Shown: positions 33,076-41,903, counted from the first letter of the stretch. The stretch is 42,570 nucleotides of DNA from Candidatus Phocaeicola excrementigallinarum (GCA_019120125.1 DWVR01000075.1:1-42570); one strand, 5' to 3'. Numbers and translations: made by a program. The notes: a model not told the origin generated them from the letters alone.

Positions 33076-34932
33076 TTATTTTTTTCTTCTTCTTTTACTG
33101 GGCTTCTCCCATTCATCTTCAAAGTCCACATCGTTATGCTGGAAGAACTGTTTCCAGTCATCTTTTTTCATCTTGTGGGAAGCGGCCGGTTCGCTGTCCT
33201 TGTGGCTTGACCTTGCGGAGGAAGCTCTTTTTCCGCTTTTTCCAGAACGTTCGCGTTTCTTTCCGCTCTTGTCACTGTTCCCACTGTTTTCTTCCGCTAC
33301 TTCCAACACTACCTTACGTCCGTTTTTCAATGTCACTTTGTTCAGTGCCTTCAGTAGAATCGGAGCCTGCGGCTCGATGACTTCAATGAACGAGAAGTTC
33401 TGCATCAGGTCAATACGTCCGATTTGGATACGTTCGTTCTTCAAGGTATGGTTGATAAGATCGATAATCTGGTTGGCATAGAATCCGTCTGTCTTTCCGA
33501 GATTCAGGAACATACGTGTATATCCTTTTTCTGCCTTGCGGCTTCTTTCACGGTCTTTACGTTCCTTACGGTCTTTCTTTTCTTTTTTTCCTTTCTCGGA
33601 AGTGCTTGGCTGCTCGATTTCCGGTGCGTTCTTGTAATAGTCAAGGAAGCGGTTGAATTCCATGGAAACCACACGCTTGATGAGGTCCTCCTTGCTCAGC
33701 CATTCGAACTTGCGGTAGATGCTTGGAAGGAAAGCCTCGATTTCCTCTTCGTTTACTTTTACCTTTTCAATTTCATCGATTACTTTTACCAGCTGTTGTT
33801 CACAGATCTCCTGTCCGGTAGGCAGTGGCTTGACTTCAAATTTCTTGTTGATGATGCGTTCAATCTCACGCATTTTGCCTTTTTCGCGCAGGTTCATGAT
33901 GGCGATGGAGACTCCGGTTTTTCCGGCACGTCCCGTACGTCCGCTTCGGTGTGTATAACTTTCGGTATCTTCCGGAAGTCCGTAGTTGATGACATGAGTC
34001 AGGTCGTTCACGTCCAGTCCGCGTGCGGCCACATCGGTAGCCACCAGCAGTTGCAGATGACGCTGGCGGAATTTCTGCATCACCAGATCGCGTTGTGCCT
34101 GGCTCAGCTCGCCGTGCAACGAGTCAGCGTCATAGCCGTCCTGAATCAGTTTGTCGGCAATTTCCTGGGTCTCCTTGCGGGTGCGGCAGAAAATGATTCC
34201 GTAAATCTGCGGATAGAAATCCACTACACGTTTCAGTGCCAGGTATTTGTCTTTGGCATGAACGATATAGGCCACATGGTGTACGTTCTTGGTACTTTCG
34301 TTCTTTACGCCTATGGTGATTTCTTTTGCGTCGTGTAGATATGTCTTTGCGATTTTTGAGATTTCGGGACTCATGGTAGCCGAGAACATCAGGGTGTTGC
34401 GGTCTTGCGGCACATGTTCCAGAATGGCATTGATGCTGTCCGTGAAACCCATGTTCAGCATCTCGTCAGCTTCGTCCATCACCACATCCTTGATGGTCTC
34501 CAGTTTTGCCACATTGCGTTCCATCAGGTCAATCAGACGTCCGGGAGTGGCTACGATAATCTGCACGCCTTTCTTCAGGCTGCGGATCTGGCTTTCAATG
34601 GACGATCCTCCATATACAGGAAGGATTTTCAAGTCAGTAATATATTTTGAATAATCAGTCAGGTCGCCGGCAATCTGCAGACACAGTTCTCGTGTCGGGC
34701 AGAGAATCAACGCTTGCGGTTCACGGCGGGTGACATCAATTTTTTGGATCAGCGGCAGACCAAATGCGGCTGTCTTTCCAGTTCCGGTTTGTGCCAGAGC
34801 TACTACATCATTACCGTTTCCCAACAGGTAAGGGATCACTTCTTCTTGTACAGGCATGGGACTCACATATCCCATCTCTTCAATGGCTTTGCGTATTTCG
34901 GGGGAAACGCCAAGTTCTTCAAATGTCTTCAT
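33076..34932 (-). CDS. deaD: DEAD-box RNA helicase (DeaD/CsdA type)
   Basis: A 618-aa ATP-dependent RNA helicase. The Q-motif region (ELGVSPEIRKAIEEMGYVSP) precedes Walker A AQTGTGKT (47-54); DEAD is at 153-156, followed by SATMS and the domain-2 motifs ARGLDVNDLTHVINYGLP and HRSGRTGRAG. A DbpA-like RNA-binding domain lies around 480-555 (FLNLGKTDGFYANQIIDLI). The last 65 residues are a Lys/Arg/Ser-rich tail, as is another patch at 445-475. It probably remodels rRNA or mRNA structures during ribosome assembly or cold. Own promoter (TAATTTTG) with a short leader, so the long cold-shock leader of E. coli csdA is absent. Confidence 0.93.
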   Translation of the reverse strand: MKTFEELGVSPEIRKAIEEMGYVSPMPVQEEVIPYLLGNGNDVVALAQTGTGKTAAFGLPLIQKIDVTRREPQALILCPTRELCLQIAGDLTDYSKYITDLKILPVYGGSSIESQIRSLKKGVQIIVATPGRLIDLMERNVAKLETIKDVVMDEADEMLNMGFTDSINAILEHVPQDRNTLMFSATMSPEISKIAKTYLHDAKEITIGVKNESTKNVHHVAYIVHAKDKYLALKRVVDFYPQIYGIIFCRTRKETQEIADKLIQDGYDADSLHGELSQAQRDLVMQKFRQRHLQLLVATDVAARGLDVNDLTHVINYGLPEDTESYTHRSGRTGRAGKTGVSIAIMNLREKGKMREIERIINKKFEVKPLPTGQEICEQQLVKVIDEIEKVKVNEEEIEAFLPSIYRKFEWLSKEDLIKRVVSMEFNRFLDYYKNAPEIEQPSTSEKGKKEKKDRKERKDRERSRKAEKGYTRMFLNLGKTDGFYANQIIDLINHTLKNERIQIGRIDLMQNFSFIEVIEPQAPILLKALNKVTLKNGRKVVLEVAEENSGNSDKSGKKRERSGKSGKRASSARSSHKDSEPAASHKMKKDDWKQFFQHNDVDFEDEWEKPSKRRRKK

Positions 34933-34958
34933 TCAGTTTTCAAATATCAAATTTGGCG

Positions 34959-34966
34959 CAAAATTA
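34959..34966 (-). promoter_or_regulatory. -7 element for the DEAD-box helicase gene
   Basis: TAATTTTG on the minus strand, 26 nt before the ATG at 34932; a CTGTTTC lies about 16-20 nt upstream in place of the -33 box. Confidence 0.55.
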
Positions 34967-35138
34967 CTGATAATTCTTGAAACAGACGGCGTTTTACTCT
35001 GATTTTTATCTTTAATTCGTGCCATGAATCCGATAGAGGCGGAAGGATACATCGGTATGGTTCAGAAAACTCCGTATGTCGTCAGCGAATTCCCGGTCCG
35101 GTGTCTCGTGAAGGGTGTTGATTCTGGTGGTGGAGGGA
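34967..35138. other. Gene-free spacer upstream of the GH97 promoter
   Basis: The gap between the helicase and GH97 genes is 309 nt in all. Apart from the promoters listed at each end, I see no gene. A 67-codon plus-strand frame (35024-35227) has no family likeness and would cross the GH97 promoter, so it is not called. Confidence 0.5.
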
Positions 35139-35168
35139 TTGTGGATTTTCAAAAATATGATATATTTG
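35139..35168 (+). promoter_or_regulatory. Promoter of the GH97 gene
   Basis: TTG (35139-35141), a 19-nt spacer and TATATTTG (35161-35168) match both Bacteroides elements. Transcription would start near 35175, leaving a leader of about 67 nt. Confidence 0.65.
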
Positions 35169-35241
35169 CATGTGGAAGAGTCTGCGGTCTGACACGGACT
35201 CTGCAATCTGCCGGATGTGAACCGTAAAATTATTATATTCT

Positions 35242-37359
35242 ATGAAACAACTGATTTTGACATGCGTGATTTTTTGCTGTGGGATTTTCGGAGTGTTGAA
35301 AGCCGAGAATCTGACATCGCCTGACGGGAACCTGTCGCTTGACTTCCGCCTGCTGGAGGACGGGACTCCGGTGTATTCTCTTCAATATAAGGGAAGGTCT
35401 GTCATCAAATACAGTGAAATGGGTTTCCTGATAAGGCCTGACTATGCGTTCGATAAAGGGTTCAGGAAAATGTTTGTGCGGTATGCGGAGACCGACACTG
35501 TGTGGCATCCGGTCTTGGGACAGTATCGTGACATCCGTGACCATCATAAAGAGATGTTCGTGATGTTGGAACAACCGTCCACAGGGTGGAAGCTGAACAT
35601 CCGTTTCCGGCTTTTTAATGACGGACTCGGATTCCGCTATGAGTTCCCCGTGCAGGAGAGCCTGCGCAATTTTTCTTTAAAGGAGGAGATGACTGAATTC
35701 CGTCTTACGGGCGACCATAAAGCATTCTGGTTGCCTGGGGATTATGACACTCAGGAATATCCTACCACGACTTCCCGTCTGTCGGAGGTGGTTTCGCTGG
35801 TTGACAGTGTGCGGCTGGAACCACTCGCGGCCAAAAGCTTCACGCCCAATCTGGCCGTGCAGACTCCTCTCATGATGAAGTCGGACGACGGGTTGTATAT
35901 CAATATCCATGAGGCGGCTCTGGTGGATTATCCGGCCATGCAGCTGAATTTGGACGACAAGAACTTTTGTCTGAGTTCTCATCTTGTCCCCGACAAGAAC
36001 GGGATAAAGGGATTTATCCAGACAGGTAGCGTCACGCCGTGGCGTACGGTTATCGTGAGCGATGATGCCCGTGATATCCTTGCCTCCAATCTTATCCTGA
36101 ACCTGAACGAGCCTTGCAAGCTGGAAGATACATCCTGGATTCATCCCGTGAAATATGTGGGAGTCTGGTGGGAATATTTCACCGGGCAAGGGTCTACCTG
36201 GGCTTATACGAAGAATCAGGACATTGTGATCGGCAAGACTGATTATACAAAGGAAATTCCCAACGGCACGCATGCGGCGAATACGGCTCATGTAAAAGAA
36301 TATATTGACTTTGCCGCCAAACATGGTTTCGACGCGGTGCTGGTGGAGGGATGGAACGAAGGATGGGAGGCCAACTTCGCTTATGTAAAGGAACATATCT
36401 ACAGCTTTACCAAGCCCTATCCGGATTTCGATGTGGAAGAACTTCACCGCTATGCGGCTGAGAAGGGTGTGAAAATCATCATGCATCATGAAACGACTTC
36501 TTCGGTGGCCGATTATGAGCGTCAGATGGAGGATGCGTTCCGCTTTATGGCCGACAACGGTTATGATGCTGTGAAGACCGGATATGTGGGACCTATCATT
36601 CCGAGAAGCGAGTATCATGATGGACAATGGATGGTGAACCATTATCTGAGAGTGGCGAAGATGGCCGCCAAGTATAAGGCAATGGTCAATTCGCACGAGG
36701 CAGTCCGTCCTACGGGTCTGTGCCGCACTTATCCGAACTGGATTGCACAGGAATCAGCACGTGGTACGGAGTTCGAGTCGTTTGAAGGCAACCGGCCTGA
36801 CCATACGACTATCCTTCCTTTTACTCGTCTGATGGGTGGCCCGATGGATTATACGCCGGGTATCTTCGAAGGTGACTTGTCGGTCTATGGTCCGAACAAG
36901 GCACAGCTGAGCACGACATTGGTGAAACAGCTTGCCTTGTATGTTACTATGTACAGTCCTCTTCAGATGGCAGCCGACCTGTATACGAATTATGAGAAAT
37001 ACCCCGATGCTTTCCGGTTTATCAAGGATGTAGCTGTGGACTGGGACAATACCTATATTCTGGAGGCTGAGCCGGGAGACTATATAACCATTGCCCGTAA
37101 GACGAAGGGCAAGGACGAATGGTTTGTGGGAGGCATCACCGATGAAAACAGCCGGGAAGCGGAGATTGACCTCAGTTTCCTTCCTGAGGGAAAGAGTTAT
37201 GAGGCTGTTATTTATGCGGATGGAAAGAAGGCCGACTGGCGTACCAATCCGAAAGATTATGTGATTTCCACACGGAAGGTTACTTCCAAGACGGTTCTGA
37301 AGCAGCGTCTGGCTCCGAGTGGGGGAGTGGCTGTTTCGATAAGACCTCTCTCACGGTAG
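35242..37359 (+). CDS. GH97 inverting alpha-glucosidase, SusB-like
   Basis: A 705-aa exported enzyme with signal peptide (MKQLILTCVIFCCGIFGVLKA). It has an N-terminal beta-sandwich (about 25-280), a TIM barrel from about 300 and a small C-terminal domain. Counting residues gives E172, E417, E486, E504 and E510; each is exactly 22 less than E194, E439, E508, E526 and E532, which I recall as the calcium ligands and catalytic acids of SusB (BtGH97a). The barrel also carries SHEAVRPTGLCRTYPN and MGGPMDYTPGIF. This is the inverting group acting on alpha-glucosidic bonds, not the retaining alpha-galactosidase group. No SusC/SusD or regulator gene is beside it. Its last 80 nt overlap ribF tail to tail. 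Confidence 0.94.
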   Translation: MKQLILTCVIFCCGIFGVLKAENLTSPDGNLSLDFRLLEDGTPVYSLQYKGRSVIKYSEMGFLIRPDYAFDKGFRKMFVRYAETDTVWHPVLGQYRDIRDHHKEMFVMLEQPSTGWKLNIRFRLFNDGLGFRYEFPVQESLRNFSLKEEMTEFRLTGDHKAFWLPGDYDTQEYPTTTSRLSEVVSLVDSVRLEPLAAKSFTPNLAVQTPLMMKSDDGLYINIHEAALVDYPAMQLNLDDKNFCLSSHLVPDKNGIKGFIQTGSVTPWRTVIVSDDARDILASNLILNLNEPCKLEDTSWIHPVKYVGVWWEYFTGQGSTWAYTKNQDIVIGKTDYTKEIPNGTHAANTAHVKEYIDFAAKHGFDAVLVEGWNEGWEANFAYVKEHIYSFTKPYPDFDVEELHRYAAEKGVKIIMHHETTSSVADYERQMEDAFRFMADNGYDAVKTGYVGPIIPRSEYHDGQWMVNHYLRVAKMAAKYKAMVNSHEAVRPTGLCRTYPNWIAQESARGTEFESFEGNRPDHTTILPFTRLMGGPMDYTPGIFEGDLSVYGPNKAQLSTTLVKQLALYVTMYSPLQMAADLYTNYEKYPDAFRFIKDVAVDWDNTYILEAEPGDYITIARKTKGKDEWFVGGITDENSREAEIDLSFLPEGKSYEAVIYADGKKADWRTNPKDYVISTRKVTSKTVLKQRLAPSGGVAVSIRPLSR

Positions 37360-38251
37360 TGCGGTCTGATTCGAGCTGGGCGGTCAGTTCGTTCAGCCCG
37401 TTGAATTTCATTTCGGACCGGATCCGGCTCACGAACTCTATCTTGATTTCCTTATAGTATATATCCTCGTGAAAATCGAGGATATGTACTTCTATGCTTA
37501 TTTCCGGACCGTTGTCCAGAGTCGGGCGGCGGCCGATGTTCAGCATACCTTTATGTCGGTTCTCTCCCAGATATACATGTACGGCATACACACCGATCTC
37601 CGGAATCAGTTTCTCCGGACACGAGGGCTTCAGGTTGGCGGTAGGGAACCCCAGCCTGCGCCCTACTTTGTAGCCGTCGACAACAGTACCACTGATGTAG
37701 TATGGATAACCCAGAAAGTGGTTTGCCTGTTCTGTCTTTCCTTTTTTGAGTAGGTCGCGTATCACTGTCGAACTGATGGTTGTTCCTCTTTCGGTCAATG
37801 CTCTGGCCCGGATGATTTTCATTCCAAGTTCCTTCCCGTACCGGCAATAGTCCTCAAATCCTTCACTCCGGTTGTGTCCGAAACGATGGTCATATCCGAT
37901 AACGAGTGTCTGTACCGTATATCGTTCATGGAGCATACACATGAAGTCGCGGGCCGTCAGTCGCGAAAGCTCCCTGGTGAATGGGAGCAGTATGCAATAA
38001 TCGGCTTCTGATTGTTCAAGCAGGTCTTCCTTCTGTTTCAGACATGACAGCAGTTGGGGTTGATAGTCGGCTTGCATGACCTGACGGGGATGTACGGGAA
38101 AGGTGATCAGCAGTGACCGGAGCCCTTCTTTTTTTGCAGTCTCGCACACTTGTCGGATGAGGAACCTGTGTCCACGGTGTACCCCGTCGAAGCATCCGAT
38201 GGTGGCTGCACAAGGAGGAAGTTTTTGATATGTACTGTCTGCCAGAATCAC
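37280..38251 (-). CDS. ribF: Bifunctional riboflavin kinase / FAD synthetase
   Basis: A 323-aa cytosolic enzyme making FMN and then FAD. The adenylyltransferase domain has ATIGCFDGVHRGH (16-28) and VIGYDHRFGHNRSEG; the kinase domain has VGRRLGFPTANLKP and IGRRPTLDNGPEISIEVHIL. The only possible start is a GTG at 38251, because an in-frame stop lies just upstream and no ATG precedes the catalytic motif. About 20 C-terminal residues (after LTAQLESDRTTVREVLS) have no family counterpart that I recall and lie antisense to the end of the GH97 gene. It begins 9 nt after the HAD gene in the ATPase operon. Confidence 0.93.
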   Translation of the reverse strand: MILADSTYQKLPPCAATIGCFDGVHRGHRFLIRQVCETAKKEGLRSLLITFPVHPRQVMQADYQPQLLSCLKQKEDLLEQSEADYCILLPFTRELSRLTARDFMCMLHERYTVQTLVIGYDHRFGHNRSEGFEDYCRYGKELGMKIIRARALTERGTTISSTVIRDLLKKGKTEQANHFLGYPYYISGTVVDGYKVGRRLGFPTANLKPSCPEKLIPEIGVYAVHVYLGENRHKGMLNIGRRPTLDNGPEISIEVHILDFHEDIYYKEIKIEFVSRIRSEMKFNGLNELTAQLESDRTTVREVLSKQPLPHSEPDAASEPSWK

Positions 38252-38260
38252 GTGTATAAG

Positions 38261-38878
38261 TTAATGTTTGAAGATGGTCGCCTCACTCAGTTCATCGCCC
38301 GGCACATAGTGGAATGTGCGGATGCCCACCGAAGCGGCCGCCTCGCAATTGGCCGGAGCATCATCGACAAATAATGTCTCTTCCGCTTTCAGTCTGGCCT
38401 CTTTGAGTGCAGTCAGAAAGATTTGCGGATTTGGCTTGGCCACGTGCATCTTGTATGAAAGGAAAATCTGTTTGAAGTAATCCCGTACTTCATGACCTTT
38501 GTATTGAAAAGACCGGATGCCGCAACGCCAGTGAAGCTCGTTGGTGTTGCTGAGCAGATACAGGTTGTAACGTGCTTTCAGTCTGAGAAGCAGTTCCAGT
38601 TTTTCTTCCGGAATGGATTTCAGCTGGGTGTTCCATGCTTTGTCGATTTCTTCGTCTGACACGGGGGGGCCAATCATCTGCCGGATGGCTTCATGAAAAC
38701 CGGGGGTGTCCAGCGTGCCCGATTCATAGGCACTGAACACGCCCAGCTCATTGGTTCCCGTGAGCAGATGCTTTACATCGGCTCCCAATTGTTCGAAAGC
38801 CCGCATACATCCTTCCGTGTTGAGGTCTATCAGTACACCTCCCCAGTCGAAAATGATATTACGTATCTGTATGTCCAC
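38261..38878 (-). CDS. HAD-family hydrolase, YihX-like sugar-phosphate phosphatase
   Basis: A 205-aa cytosolic HAD phosphatase. Motif I is FDWGGVLIDLN with nucleophile D11; the second Asp of DxD is Gly, as also in YihX (FDLGNV), so it need not be inactive. Motif II is LLSNTNE (S110), motif III AKPNP (K148) and motif IV FVDDAPAN (D172, D173). A helical cap lies between about 20 and 95. YihX acts on glucose-1-phosphate; the substrate here is only inferred. The start must be the GTG at 38878, since the first in-frame ATG comes after motif I. Starts 7 nt after the ATPase stop. Confidence 0.85.
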   Translation of the reverse strand: MDIQIRNIIFDWGGVLIDLNTEGCMRAFEQLGADVKHLLTGTNELGVFSAYESGTLDTPGFHEAIRQMIGPPVSDEEIDKAWNTQLKSIPEEKLELLLRLKARYNLYLLSNTNELHWRCGIRSFQYKGHEVRDYFKQIFLSYKMHVAKPNPQIFLTALKEARLKAEETLFVDDAPANCEAAASVGIRTFHYVPGDELSEATIFKH

Positions 38879-38885
38879 GGTATAG

Positions 38886-41531
38886 TCAGTCTTTTCTCAG
38901 TCGTTTGATACCTCTCCATACTTCACCTATCCACAGTACGAATGAGGTGCATCCGATGATATATCCCCATTCAGACGGAGAAAGTGGTTCGGTGCGGAAC
39001 ACCTTTCCTCCGAAAGTGACGATGATGAACTGTCCGATGAGTATGATCAGTGCCACACTCAACATGCCGAGGGCGTGTCCGGCATCCTTGAAGATTGAAT
39101 GGTTTGTTCCAAATACGCTGGCATTGAACAGGTTCCAGAATTGAAGCATGACAAATACCGTAAAGAAGATGGTCAGGTAATGCACATTCATCTCACCGTC
39201 CGGCAACAAGCTTCCCGGCAATGTCTTGAAATAGTAGAGCAATCCCATCAGGATGGCAAGGAATCCCAGACCCACGCCGAAAATGTTGTTTCTCATGGCA
39301 GGAGTGATGATGAAATCAGTACGCTTGCGCGGCTTCTCGTTCATCACATCCATGCTCGGGGAGATGGAAGCCAGAGCCATGGCCGCAAATGTATCCATGA
39401 TCAGGTTCACCCAAAGCATCTGGGTGACGGTGAGTGGGAGAGAGGTCCCGAAAAACGCGCCCAGCAATACGCTCAAAAGTGCCACTACGTTGATGGTGAG
39501 CTGGAATACGATGAAACGCTGGATGTTCTTGTAAAGTGAACGTCCCCACATGACAGCTGTAGCGATGCTGTTGAACGAATCATCGAGCAGGGTGATGTCA
39601 CTGGCTTCTTTCGCCACTGAGGTACCAGTACCCATCGACAAGCCTACTTGTGCATGGTTCAACGCCGGCGCGTCGTTTGTTCCGTCACCGGTCACGGCTA
39701 CCACGGCACCTTTTTTCTGGAGAAGCTGTACCAAGCGTTGTTTGTCCATCGGACGTGCGCGGCTCATCACTTTCAGGTCGAGTACACGGTCGAGAGCTTC
39801 CTCGTCGCTCAATGCTTCGAACTCAACACCTGTAATGCGGTTCCGTTCCGTATCTTCCGGTTTCCACAATCCGATCTGGCGTGCGATTTCCGTAGCGGTT
39901 CCCGGAGTGTCGCCCGTGACAATCTTGATGCCGATGCCAGCTGACTGGCAGCGTTTCACCGCATCCGGCACATCCGGACGAATCGGATCGCTGATGGCGA
40001 AGATTCCCAGGAATGTCATGCCGCCCTGATTCACCAGTTCCGCGCAATCGGCCGGTTCGTTTTCTCCTATATATTTATAGGCCAGTCCCAACGTGCGCAT
40101 GGCTTTGTTCTGGTAGGCCAACAACAGCTCGTTGTTCTTTGCCACCTGCTCTTTGCTGAGGCCGCATTTGCCCATTACAATCTCAGGCGCACCTTTTATA
40201 TATAGTACCCGTTTTTTCAGGAGCGGAGAATCGACCAAAGTCGCCATGTATTTCCGTTCGGTGGAGAACGTAAGCTGGTTGACCACTTTCGCGTTCTCGC
40301 GCAGTCCGGCATAGTCTTTTCCTTTTCCGTCCAGCCAGAGCAGCAGCGCCACTTCGGTCGGGTTTCCTACTCCGGATGGTTTCTCACCTTCTCTCTTTTC
40401 CTCAAGGAAAGCTGTAGAGTTGGCGGATATGCCTTCCGCAATCAGGTCCGGATTGCTTTCGTCAAGTTTCGCTTCATACACCTGCATCAGATTCTGGGTC
40501 AGTGTACCGGTCTTGTCAGTGCAGATTACCGTGATGGCACCCATTGTCTCGCATGCGTGCATCTTGCGCACCAGGTTGTTGGTCTTCAGCATACGGCGCA
40601 TATTCAGGGCCAGACTCAGGGTAACACTCATCGGCAGACCTTCAGGTACGGCCACCACAATCAGTGTGACTGCCATCATGAAATATTTCAGCACGATGCG
40701 TGCGATATCAATCCATTGGTGCCAGTCGTTCACTGTATGCACGTTCAGATATGCGTACAGGTCTTTGGCCGTAAAGATAAGGAAGGTAAGGGTGGCGATA
40801 GTGAATCCTACTTTGCCGATCAGGCTGGCCAGCTTTTCAAGCTGGATATTCAGCGGAGTCTGTTCCTGGCTTTGTTCGGTGGCCTGGCGTGCCACTTTCC
40901 CGATTTCGGTTGCATCGCCCACACGTTCCACACGCATCACTCCGTGTCCGTCAGTAATGGTTGTTCCTCGCATGACCGTGTTTGACGGGTAAGTCGCTTC
41001 CTCGTCGAAGTGTGCCTCGTCAATAGTCTTGTTGACCATCAGCTCGCCCGTAAGGCTTGATTCGTTCACCTGAAGCGATACCGCTTCCACCAATATGCCG
41101 TCAGCCGGAATCTCCTCACCCGTGTTCAGGATGACAATATCCCCGACCACCACCTCCTTGCGTGGAATCTCGCGGACCTTCCCGTTTCGTATCACCGTAA
41201 CAGGAGTCTCCTCGCCTACGGCATTCAGCAGGTCGAATTTCTTGTTCGCGTCATATTCAAAATAGAAACCGATACCGGTTGCCAGAAAGATGGCGAAGAA
41301 GATACCTATCGTTTCGGCATATTCGTTTTCAATAATAGAAATGATCAAAGAAAAGACAGCGGCCACCAGCAATACTCGGATAACAGGATCCTGGAATTTC
41401 TCAAGATACAGTTTCCAGATGGAAGGGCGCTTGGGAGGAGTCAGCAGGTTCACTCCGTGTTGTTCGCGACTTTTAAGGACTTCTTGGTCGGAAAGTCCCG
41501 TCAGGTGCGGTTCATTTGCTTTTGATGACAT
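38886..41531 (-). CDS. P2-type calcium-translocating ATPase (PMCA/SERCA-like)
   Basis: An 881-aa inner-membrane pump. The N-terminal cation-ATPase segment (SDQEVLKSREQHGVNLL) is followed by ten predicted helices. The actuator loop is TGEL (161-164), the TM4 ion-site PEGLP is at 296-300, the phosphorylated D339 sits in CTDKTGTLT, and the hinge is TGDGTNDAPAL. TM6 has VNLIMDT, a pattern of Ca2+ pumps with one transport site; the Na/K-type residues are not apparent. It should export Ca2+ (possibly Mn2+). First gene of an operon with a HAD phosphatase and ribF; TAAATTTG lies just upstream. Confidence 0.93.
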   Translation of the reverse strand: MSSKANEPHLTGLSDQEVLKSREQHGVNLLTPPKRPSIWKLYLEKFQDPVIRVLLVAAVFSLIISIIENEYAETIGIFFAIFLATGIGFYFEYDANKKFDLLNAVGEETPVTVIRNGKVREIPRKEVVVGDIVILNTGEEIPADGILVEAVSLQVNESSLTGELMVNKTIDEAHFDEEATYPSNTVMRGTTITDGHGVMRVERVGDATEIGKVARQATEQSQEQTPLNIQLEKLASLIGKVGFTIATLTFLIFTAKDLYAYLNVHTVNDWHQWIDIARIVLKYFMMAVTLIVVAVPEGLPMSVTLSLALNMRRMLKTNNLVRKMHACETMGAITVICTDKTGTLTQNLMQVYEAKLDESNPDLIAEGISANSTAFLEEKREGEKPSGVGNPTEVALLLWLDGKGKDYAGLRENAKVVNQLTFSTERKYMATLVDSPLLKKRVLYIKGAPEIVMGKCGLSKEQVAKNNELLLAYQNKAMRTLGLAYKYIGENEPADCAELVNQGGMTFLGIFAISDPIRPDVPDAVKRCQSAGIGIKIVTGDTPGTATEIARQIGLWKPEDTERNRITGVEFEALSDEEALDRVLDLKVMSRARPMDKQRLVQLLQKKGAVVAVTGDGTNDAPALNHAQVGLSMGTGTSVAKEASDITLLDDSFNSIATAVMWGRSLYKNIQRFIVFQLTINVVALLSVLLGAFFGTSLPLTVTQMLWVNLIMDTFAAMALASISPSMDVMNEKPRKRTDFIITPAMRNNIFGVGLGFLAILMGLLYYFKTLPGSLLPDGEMNVHYLTIFFTVFVMLQFWNLFNASVFGTNHSIFKDAGHALGMLSVALIILIGQFIIVTFGGKVFRTEPLSPSEWGYIIGCTSFVLWIGEVWRGIKRLRKD

Positions 41532-41558
41532 ATATCTGAAAATTAAATATTACGGGCG

Positions 41559-41566
41559 CAAATTTA
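41559..41566 (-). promoter_or_regulatory. -7 element for the ATPase-HAD-ribF operon
   Basis: TAAATTTG on the minus strand matches the consensus, 27 nt before the ATG at 41531. The -33 region reads CCCTTTC, a weak match. Confidence 0.5.
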
Positions 41567-41627
41567 CAATATATCTTGAAAGGGGAGTGATACAAACATG
41601 TTTTTTATCATTTTTTTGCCTGAAAAG

Positions 41628-41658
41628 TTGTATGTCTCGTTCAAAAAGTTTACTTTTG
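41628..41658 (+). promoter_or_regulatory. Promoter of the tRNA-Met gene
   Basis: TTG (41628-41630), a 20-nt spacer and TACTTTTG (41651-41658) match both promoter elements, 28 nt before the mature tRNA. Confidence 0.7.
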
Positions 41659-41686
41659 CAGCAGTTTTGAAACATGAGAGACTGTC

Positions 41687-41760
41687 GGACTTGTAGCTCA
41701 GTTGGTTAGAGCAACAGACTCATAATCTGGAGGTCCCAGGTTCAAGCCCTGGCTGGTCCA
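41687..41760 (+). tRNA. tRNA-Met (anticodon CAU)
   Basis: A 74-nt cloverleaf. The acceptor stem GGACTTG/CTGGTCC has one T-T mismatch; D stem GCTC/GAGC; anticodon stem CAGA/TCTG with loop CTCATAA, anticodon CAT at 41721-41723; T stem CCAGG/CCTGG with TTCAAGC. Discriminator A; CCA is not encoded. CAT could mean elongator Met, initiator Met or lysidine-modified Ile2. The G1-C72 pair argues against an initiator, and Met is my best call over Ile2. The integrase gene begins 143 nt beyond its 3' end. Confidence 0.88.
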
Positions 41761-41770
41761 CGAAGAAAAG

Positions 41771-41806
41771 AAGCGTTAATTGCACGAAATCAAGCAGTTA
41801 ACGCTT
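41771..41806 (+). terminator. Terminator of the tRNA gene, inside the element's left end
   Basis: AAGCGTTAA (41771-41779) and TTAACGCTT (41798-41806) pair perfectly and are followed by TTCTTTTTG, an intrinsic terminator. It lies within the putative attachment region. Confidence 0.7.
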
Positions 41807-41876
41807 TTCTTTTTGTCCTATTCTTGCTTCTGTGGCAATCTTAAACAGACAGCTATCTGTACCTTTCACATCGTTT

Positions 41877-41898
41877 GTTGACTAATTGTTGACTAATT
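41877..41898 (+). repeat. Two tandem copies of GTTGACTAATT
   Basis: Copies at 41877-41887 and 41888-41898 are identical and directly adjacent, 5 nt before the integrase ATG. They could be arm-type integrase or accessory-protein sites, an operator for the integrase gene, or both. The stretch 41807-41876 shows nothing else. Confidence 0.65.
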
Positions 41899-41903
41899 AA
41901 AAG

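Noticed and set aside
35024..35227. 67-codon plus-strand gene before GH97
   Set aside because: It would run through the GH97 promoter, has a Gly run from low-complexity DNA and shows no family likeness.
38261..38878. Inactive HAD pseudoenzyme because the second Asp of DxD is Gly
   Set aside because: Active relatives such as YihX also have Gly at this place, and the other three motifs are intact.
41687..41760. Initiator tRNA or lysidine-modified tRNA-Ile2 instead of elongator tRNA-Met
   Set aside because: A G1-C72 pair is present, where initiators have a mismatch, and the anticodon stem lacks the three G-C pairs typical of initiators. Ile2 cannot be excluded fully without tRNA-scan models or a TilS assay.
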